DNA of 33,677 nucleotides from JBBIII01 sp037446575 (lineage in GTDB: Bacteria > Bacteroidota > Ignavibacteria > UBA10030). Position numbers and translations under genes: made by a program. Within the stretch, counting starts at the first letter, position 1; each line of letters opens with the position of its first letter. Positions 29,539 through 33,677 of the stretch are shown here, one piece after another. The stretch is taken from assembly GCA_037446575.1 (NCBI GenBank), contig JBBIII010000020.1, positions 1 through 33,677 on the forward strand, given 5' to 3'. The notes under the pieces were generated by a model that ran no database searches, was not told the DNA's origin, and saw only the letters and a program-made list of their open reading frames with translations.

Positions 29539-32500
29539 TTGAATATTTTTTTCACACATCATCCGGTTAAATTCAGCCGGATTTTTTTTCTGTGGACGTC
29601 TACGGTTTTTTTCTTTTCTTTAGGCACAGCACGCCAGCAGGATGCAATTTATTTACGTCCAGCAACAGCATCACCTATCGAAGTAAAACCGGGTGAAACA
29701 ATAGCCGCCGCCTTTAAGCTCATTAATAATACAGATAAGAAGCAATTTTATGATGCTTTGATTATACTTCCCAAAGGATGGAAATTGGTTGTGCGGGAAA
29801 TGCCATTCGAACTTGAACCATTTACTACGGACATACGCCTAATTTCCTTTTCTGTGCCAACAGATGCGCCTGCGAAAACTTATCAGATTCGTTATACTGT
29901 GAAAGATCATAATGTTCCTGTCAATGAAGCAAGCGTTACAATAGATGTTGACGTCGTTGAAATTATTCAGTTAGAGCTGAAGCGTCTCCAAGCGCCTCGT
30001 TTTGCTATCGCCGGCTCCACATTTAAATCCATATTTCTGATAACAAACATGGGTAATACGGTTATTCCGGTATCTTTAAATTTAAAAAGCTCACTCGGTT
30101 TCCCAATCAGAACTGATTCTACAATAATAAATCTCGCTCCGAAAGAATCGAGAGAAATTTCACTGTCGGTGATTACAGAACCTATTAAGGAGAAAATTAC
30201 TCATAATCTAGAAATTGAAGCGATGACATTAATAGATATGAGTAAAAAAGTGAAAGCTAATAGTATGGTCGATATAATTCCGCGTATTACACAAATAGAA
30301 ACTGAATATTTTGAACTACCGATAACCGCAAAACTGAGGGGAGTTGGTGAACAAAATTTATTTGGCGTACAAGCAGAAATTACCGGCTATGGAAGTACGA
30401 ATGAGCAAAAAACAGATCGGCTTGAATTTCTGATCCGAACGCCGCAAACACACACAAAGTCCATTCTTGGTCAACGAGATGAATACCGTGCATCATATAG
30501 AACAAAAAATTATGAGCTAATTGCTGGCGATATGAACTATTCTTTATCGCCATTAACCGAATTAGGCCGCTACTCGACCGGAATTGGCGGGCGCGCATAC
30601 CTTAAAACTTTTACAATCGGCGGATTTTATAATAACTCGCGTTGGCCTGGAATAGACCAAAAGGAGTTGGCGGGATTTATCAGTTATGAATTCAAAAAAG
30701 ACAATACAATCGGATTAAATTTCTTAAACAAAAGCGAACAGTATTCAAGCAATATCGGATCGCTTCTGGGAATTTTAACCCCTCTTCCCCGCAATGAGCT
30801 TGAACTCGAATTAGCCGCAAGTTCAAAAGAAGGGAAACAAGGGAGCGCTATTTCGACAAAATTTAGCGGCGCTTACAAATGGTTCAATTATGATCTGCAT
30901 TATGTTTATTCTGCTCCAGACTTTGGCGGTTATTACAGCGATATAAACTTTTTTTCTGCTGGTATAAACACACAACTTTCACAGAAAATTAGAGTACAAA
31001 CATATATCAGGCAGGAGAAAAGGAATCTTTCTCTCGATACAAACTTTATCACGGCGCCAAGCGATGCTTTCTTCCAGATCGGAGCAAATTATTCCGACAA
31101 TTTCGCCGTCAACTATCGAAGACAGATACAAAAAGATAGATTCGATTCTTCTCGCTTTAATAGATACGAAGACGTGTTGCAAACAATTTTGCGTTATAAT
31201 TTTTCAAATGTAAATCTTAGTTTAAATATAGATTTCGGTTCAACACACGACGAAATACTTAACAGAATATCTCCTTCAAAAAGATATGCGCTTTATGCAG
31301 GTATTAAACCTACTAATTGGTCAAATCTTAGTGGTTCAATAGAATTTTCAAACAACCAAAATATTTACACAGGCGAAGATCAAAAACATATTTCAGGAAG
31401 CATCAACGCATATATTCAAATTGCAAGTACAACTCAAATGCAAGTAAATTTTTTCAGGAGCAAATTCGATATCTTCACATCGCAAATATACACTGTTGCA
31501 GATGCTACGCTCGATCACATATTTTCATCTAACAATCATAGATTAACTCTTCGCGGACGTTATAATGCTTTTGCGCCGGAAATTGTGGATAATAGCTTTG
31601 CATATGCTCTTGAATATGCTGTTCCATTTAATGCGCCCTTAAAGCGCATCACTGGCATAGGACAATTACGCGGTGTATTAAAAGATGAAAAAGGAAAAGG
31701 GATTGCTAATGTATTGATAAGCGCAGGTACTAACTTCGCTTTAACAGACAATCAGGGCTCTTTTTATTTTCCTTCTCTGAAACCAGGCACTATTTATATA
31801 ATTGTAGATCAGGCGGGAATTGGACTTGAAAATATCACAACTCAACCGATGCCAATGGAAATAATTATCCGAGGAGGCGAAGAATCTAAAGTAACCATTA
31901 CAACAACACGGAGCGTTACAATTGCTGGCAATTCGGTACTATACTCGATGAAAGAATATAGCTTGGGTGATACAACCACTACTTTTATCAAACTCGGCGG
32001 CAAAGCTGGTGTAATTATGGAAATATCAAACGGAACAGAAATTTTTAGAAGAGTTACAGATAACCAAGGGAAATTTTTATTTAACGACCTTCGCCCCGGG
32101 CGCTGGGTAATTACCGTTGCGGGGGGCGAAATTCCTGACTACTATTTTATACAACCGGATAGCGTTATCGTTGAGTTGAAAGCCGGGGAAAAAAAGGATA
32201 CAACATTTCAGATAAGACAAAGGAAACGCACGATAAAAATGTTGCACGAGGGAATCGTTGTTCAGGAAGTTAAGCAAGAAACTCCAAAACCAGCATCAAT
32301 GATTAAACCTTGTGTTATCAATTTTAATGAAAAGAGGAAAGGATTTGTCATTCAGGTTTCATCTTGGGCTACCAGCCAAAAAGCTCGGCAAGATGCAAAA
32401 AGAATTGAAAAATTGACTAAGATGAAATCTTTTATTGAAGTTGAAAACATACCTAATATTGGCAGAAGATTTAGGGTTTATTTAGGTGAATTTAAAACAA

Positions 32501-32544
32501 AGGAAGAGGCAGAGATTATTTGCAGAAAAATTCCTTTAGAATAG
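29539..32544 (+). CDS. Usher-like outer-membrane barrel with C-terminal SPOR domain
   Basis: 1001 residues. A signal sequence covers about 1-34. Two Ig-like domains follow (about 40-145 and 146-250; SPIEVKPGETIAAAFKLINN resembles NEW3-type domains). Residues about 250-700 are amphipathic strands of an outer-membrane beta-barrel (aromatic-rich, GGFYNNSRW, YALEYAVPF). About 705-805 is a transthyretin/carboxypeptidase-regulatory-like domain (GVLKDEKGKGIANVLISAG, TDNQGSFYFPSLKPG) and 820-905 a second copy (RVTDNQGKFLFNDLRPG). Residues about 930-1001 form a SPOR peptidoglycan-binding domain (KGFVIQVSSWATSQKARQDA, RRFRVYLGEFKTKEEA). Barrel plus conserved C-terminal Ig-like domains recall pilus ushers, but the plug is not recognised. 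The start is TTG, ten bases after the chaperone stop, with no strong ribosome binding site. Confidence 0.7.
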   Translation: MNIFFTHHPVKFSRIFFLWTSTVFFFSLGTARQQDAIYLRPATASPIEVKPGETIAAAFKLINNTDKKQFYDALIILPKGWKLVVREMPFELEPFTTDIRLISFSVPTDAPAKTYQIRYTVKDHNVPVNEASVTIDVDVVEIIQLELKRLQAPRFAIAGSTFKSIFLITNMGNTVIPVSLNLKSSLGFPIRTDSTIINLAPKESREISLSVITEPIKEKITHNLEIEAMTLIDMSKKVKANSMVDIIPRITQIETEYFELPITAKLRGVGEQNLFGVQAEITGYGSTNEQKTDRLEFLIRTPQTHTKSILGQRDEYRASYRTKNYELIAGDMNYSLSPLTELGRYSTGIGGRAYLKTFTIGGFYNNSRWPGIDQKELAGFISYEFKKDNTIGLNFLNKSEQYSSNIGSLLGILTPLPRNELELELAASSKEGKQGSAISTKFSGAYKWFNYDLHYVYSAPDFGGYYSDINFFSAGINTQLSQKIRVQTYIRQEKRNLSLDTNFITAPSDAFFQIGANYSDNFAVNYRRQIQKDRFDSSRFNRYEDVLQTILRYNFSNVNLSLNIDFGSTHDEILNRISPSKRYALYAGIKPTNWSNLSGSIEFSNNQNIYTGEDQKHISGSINAYIQIASTTQMQVNFFRSKFDIFTSQIYTVADATLDHIFSSNNHRLTLRGRYNAFAPEIVDNSFAYALEYAVPFNAPLKRITGIGQLRGVLKDEKGKGIANVLISAGTNFALTDNQGSFYFPSLKPGTIYIIVDQAGIGLENITTQPMPMEIIIRGGEESKVTITTTRSVTIAGNSVLYSMKEYSLGDTTTTFIKLGGKAGVIMEISNGTEIFRRVTDNQGKFLFNDLRPGRWVITVAGGEIPDYYFIQPDSVIVELKAGEKKDTTFQIRQRKRTIKMLHEGIVVQEVKQETPKPASMIKPCVINFNEKRKGFVIQVSSWATSQKARQDAKRIEKLTKMKSFIEVENIPNIGRRFRVYLGEFKTKEEAEIICRKIPLE

Positions 32545-32687
32545 TTTTTTCTGCAATATAAAAAAGCTATTAAAATTTTAAAATCTGGAATTTTTAGAGC
32601 TGTCGTTCAGTTATATAAGCATATAGACATTTTTATATACAGTTGATTTTAATAGTTGATTTCAAGTATGTTGTTAAGTAATCCACC

Positions 32688-33176
32688 ATGAAAAATGTAA
32701 TTAGATTTGCATTTTTACTTGCTCTAATAATCGATATCACTTGGTCTCAAAGTGCAGGAAGCAGTGCAACACAAGTCGTAATAATGGAAGTAAAACGAAT
32801 ATCTCAGATTTCCATTTCTGGCAATCTGATGCCATTGATAATAAACGATGCGGTTGCCGGCTCTGAACTTACACCGGTTATAGATGGAACCACAACATAT
32901 AACATAGTAACAAATAATGATGATATGAAAATTGGAGCATCAATTAACAGTGAACTACCGGCAGGGATTTCATTAAAAATAAATATGACAAGCAGTAAAG
33001 CAACAAGTCTTGGAACAATCGATATTTCAAATGCTTTAGCGCCAGTTGATGTTGTAGTTGGAATTAGACGGGGCAGTGATGCCAATCAGGCAATCAACTA
33101 CATTTTTTCAGCTAATGCTGATGTAAGCGAGATAACAACAGAAACACGAACTATTATTTTTACCCTCACAAATTGA
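32688..33176 (+). CDS. Small secreted fibre-subunit-like protein 4
   Basis: 162 residues; signal peptide to about residue 20 (MKNVIRFAFLLALIIDITWS), then Gln. Mature part all-beta and cysteine-free: TQVVIMEVKRISQISISG, then NDAVAGSELTPVIDGTTTYN, then GIRRGSDANQAINYIFSA and the ending TRTIIFTLTN. Side by side it is a paralogue of protein 1 along nearly its whole length. It stands 143 bases after the barrel gene, has no clear Shine-Dalgarno sequence, and is followed by its own terminator, so it may be separately expressed. It could be an alternative or antigenically different major subunit. Confidence 0.72.
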   Translation: MKNVIRFAFLLALIIDITWSQSAGSSATQVVIMEVKRISQISISGNLMPLIINDAVAGSELTPVIDGTTTYNIVTNNDDMKIGASINSELPAGISLKINMTSSKATSLGTIDISNALAPVDVVVGIRRGSDANQAINYIFSANADVSEITTETRTIIFTLTN

Positions 33177-33252
33177 TTCCCAAGTTAGCCATTAACAAAA
33201 AAAATTTTGCAGAATCGCACTAATATTTTTATATTATTAGTGAATTTTTTAG

Positions 33253-33280
33253 AAGCGGGAATAATTCCCGCTTTATCTTT
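33253..33280 (+). terminator. Terminator after subunit gene 4
   Basis: AAGCGGGAA (33253-33261) pairs with TTCCCGCTT (33265-33273) around a three-base loop, followed by TATCTTT. The T run is weak but position and stem suit an intrinsic terminator. Confidence 0.6.
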
Positions 33281-33287
33281 CGATATA

Positions 33288-33339
33288 GTTCTTTTAAATC
33301 TAAAATCGAAAATCATTAAATTGTCAATCATTCGGCGGG
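33288..33339. repeat. Direct repeat, tRNA-Met leader copy 1
   Basis: GTTCTTTTAAAT, then ATCATTAAATTGTCAATC and ATTCGGCGGG, recurs nearly unchanged at 33576-33628, where it runs straight into a tRNA-Met gene. Here the match ends after the first six bases of the tRNA (GGCGGG) and unrelated palindromic sequence follows. Confidence 0.8.
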
Positions 33340-33388
33340 CTTGTCCGCCTTGCTTTACCTTTTGGCGGGGTAGCTCAGCCCGCCAAAA
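33334..33388. repeat. Two GGCGGG hairpins enclosing a tRNA-Met fragment
   Basis: GGCGGGCTTGTCCGCC (33334-33349) is a short hairpin. TTTTGGCGGG (33360-33369) and CCCGCCAAAA (33379-33388) form a perfect ten-base-pair stem whose loop is GTAGCTCAG, so bases 33364-33378 equal the first 15 bases of tRNA-Met. Bases 33389-33437 hold nothing I can name. Confidence 0.7.
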
Positions 33389-33437
33389 AGCGGCGAGATT
33401 TTCGCTGTCTAAGTATTTCTGAGCAATATCTTAAATT

Positions 33438-33557
33438 GGCGGGGTAGCTCAGTAGGTTAGAGCGTCGGAATCATAATCTCCCGCCATAAAACGGCGGGAT
33501 AAACTCCGGTCGTGGGTTCTGCGCCAAAGGCGCATCCGCCTTCGGCGGAGAATCCAT
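33438..33557 (+). pseudogene. tRNA-Met (CAT) copy interrupted by palindromes
   Basis: The 5' half (33438-33478) is identical to the tRNA-Met at 33623 through the anticodon loop ATCATAA. The 3' strand of the anticodon stem is then interrupted by a hairpin (TCCCGCC at 33479-33485, GGCGGGA at 33493-33499). GTCGTGGGTTC resumes, is broken in the T loop by two abutting palindromes (33520-33549), and continues GAATCC. The 3' acceptor strand is absent. It cannot fold as a normal tRNA. Confidence 0.75.
33520..33549. repeat. Pair of 15-base palindromes in a tRNA T loop
   Basis: TGCGCCAAAGGCGCA (33520-33534) and TCCGCCTTCGGCGGA (33535-33549) are both perfect six-base-pair hairpins with three-base loops, placed end to end exactly between GGGTTC and GAATCC of the T arm. 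No target duplication is visible. Confidence 0.8.
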
Positions 33558-33622
33558 CTTTAGATACGAGTTACTGTTCTTTTAAATTTTAAAATCAATA
33601 ATCATTAAATTGTCAATCATTC

Positions 33623-33677
33623 GGCGGGGTAGCTCAGTAGGTTAGAGCGTCGGAATCATAATCCGCAGGTCGTGGGT
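33623..33677 (+). tRNA. tRNA-Met (CAT), cut by the window end
   Basis: GGCGGGGTAGCTCAGTAGG, then GTTAGAGCG and TCGGA-ATCATAA-TCCGC give the acceptor 5' strand, D arm and anticodon arm with anticodon CAT. The first pair of the anticodon stem (T-C) is mismatched. It continues into AGGTC and GTGGGT before the window ends. It has the elongator-type rather than initiator layout as far as seen. Confidence 0.85.

Noticed and set aside
33288..33677. A CRISPR array in the repetitive end of the window.
   Set aside because: The repeats are tRNA copies and unequal palindromes, without regular spacing or unique spacers; no cas genes are present.

Overview
The window is AT-rich chromosomal DNA that most resembles the Chlorobiota/Ignavibacteria side of the FCB group. 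This placement is inferred from gene order and protein style; no 16S gene is present. Pointers are the block thrS-infC-rpmI-rplT-pheS-pheT-coiled coil-zapA-(6S RNA)-rny, the Allochromatium/Chlorobium-type 2[4Fe-4S] ferredoxin, lipid-barrel outer-membrane proteins and secreted proteins with Gln as first mature residue.

Bases 1-4144 look accessory. A three-gene minus-strand operon (CrtI-type desaturase, DUF2141 secreted protein, ABC1/UbiB-type kinase) lies between two decayed pieces of the same IS4-type transposase. Bases 4145-12565 carry minus-strand housekeeping genes: trxB, queG, a ferredoxin, gpmA, a DipZ-like redoxin with a CxxS centre, a frameshifted unknown gene with a possible AUA start, argD-like aminotransferase, coaE and rny. 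A structured RNA that folds as 6S RNA sits between rny and zapA. Bases 12883-20309 hold the translation block; infC starts at AUU, a terminator-like structure separates rplT from pheS, and another lies directly in front of thrS. A tRNA-Val(GAC) follows.

Bases 20615-24855 hold envelope genes: a lipoprotein joining TonB-C and parvulin-like domains, a TonB-dependent receptor, and a P-loop NTPase fused to a membrane domain that may be a transporter. Bases 24985-26749 encode a sigma-54 activator of the NtrC class and a tiny protein that is only a histidine-kinase phosphoacceptor domain.

The most interesting region is 26750-33176. Two divergent sigma-54-like promoters with the same AATTGGCATA-N4-TTGA core face the regulator genes on one side and, on the other, a surface-fibre-like locus: three small secreted beta-strand proteins, a PapD-like periplasmic protein, a 1001-residue outer-membrane barrel with usher-like ends plus a terminal SPOR domain, and a fourth small protein paralogous to the first. 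I read this as a divergent chaperone-usher-like export system under sigma-54 control. The end of the window (33177-33677) holds a terminator, a duplicated leader and copies of a tRNA-Met gene, one of them broken up by short GGCGG-type palindromes.
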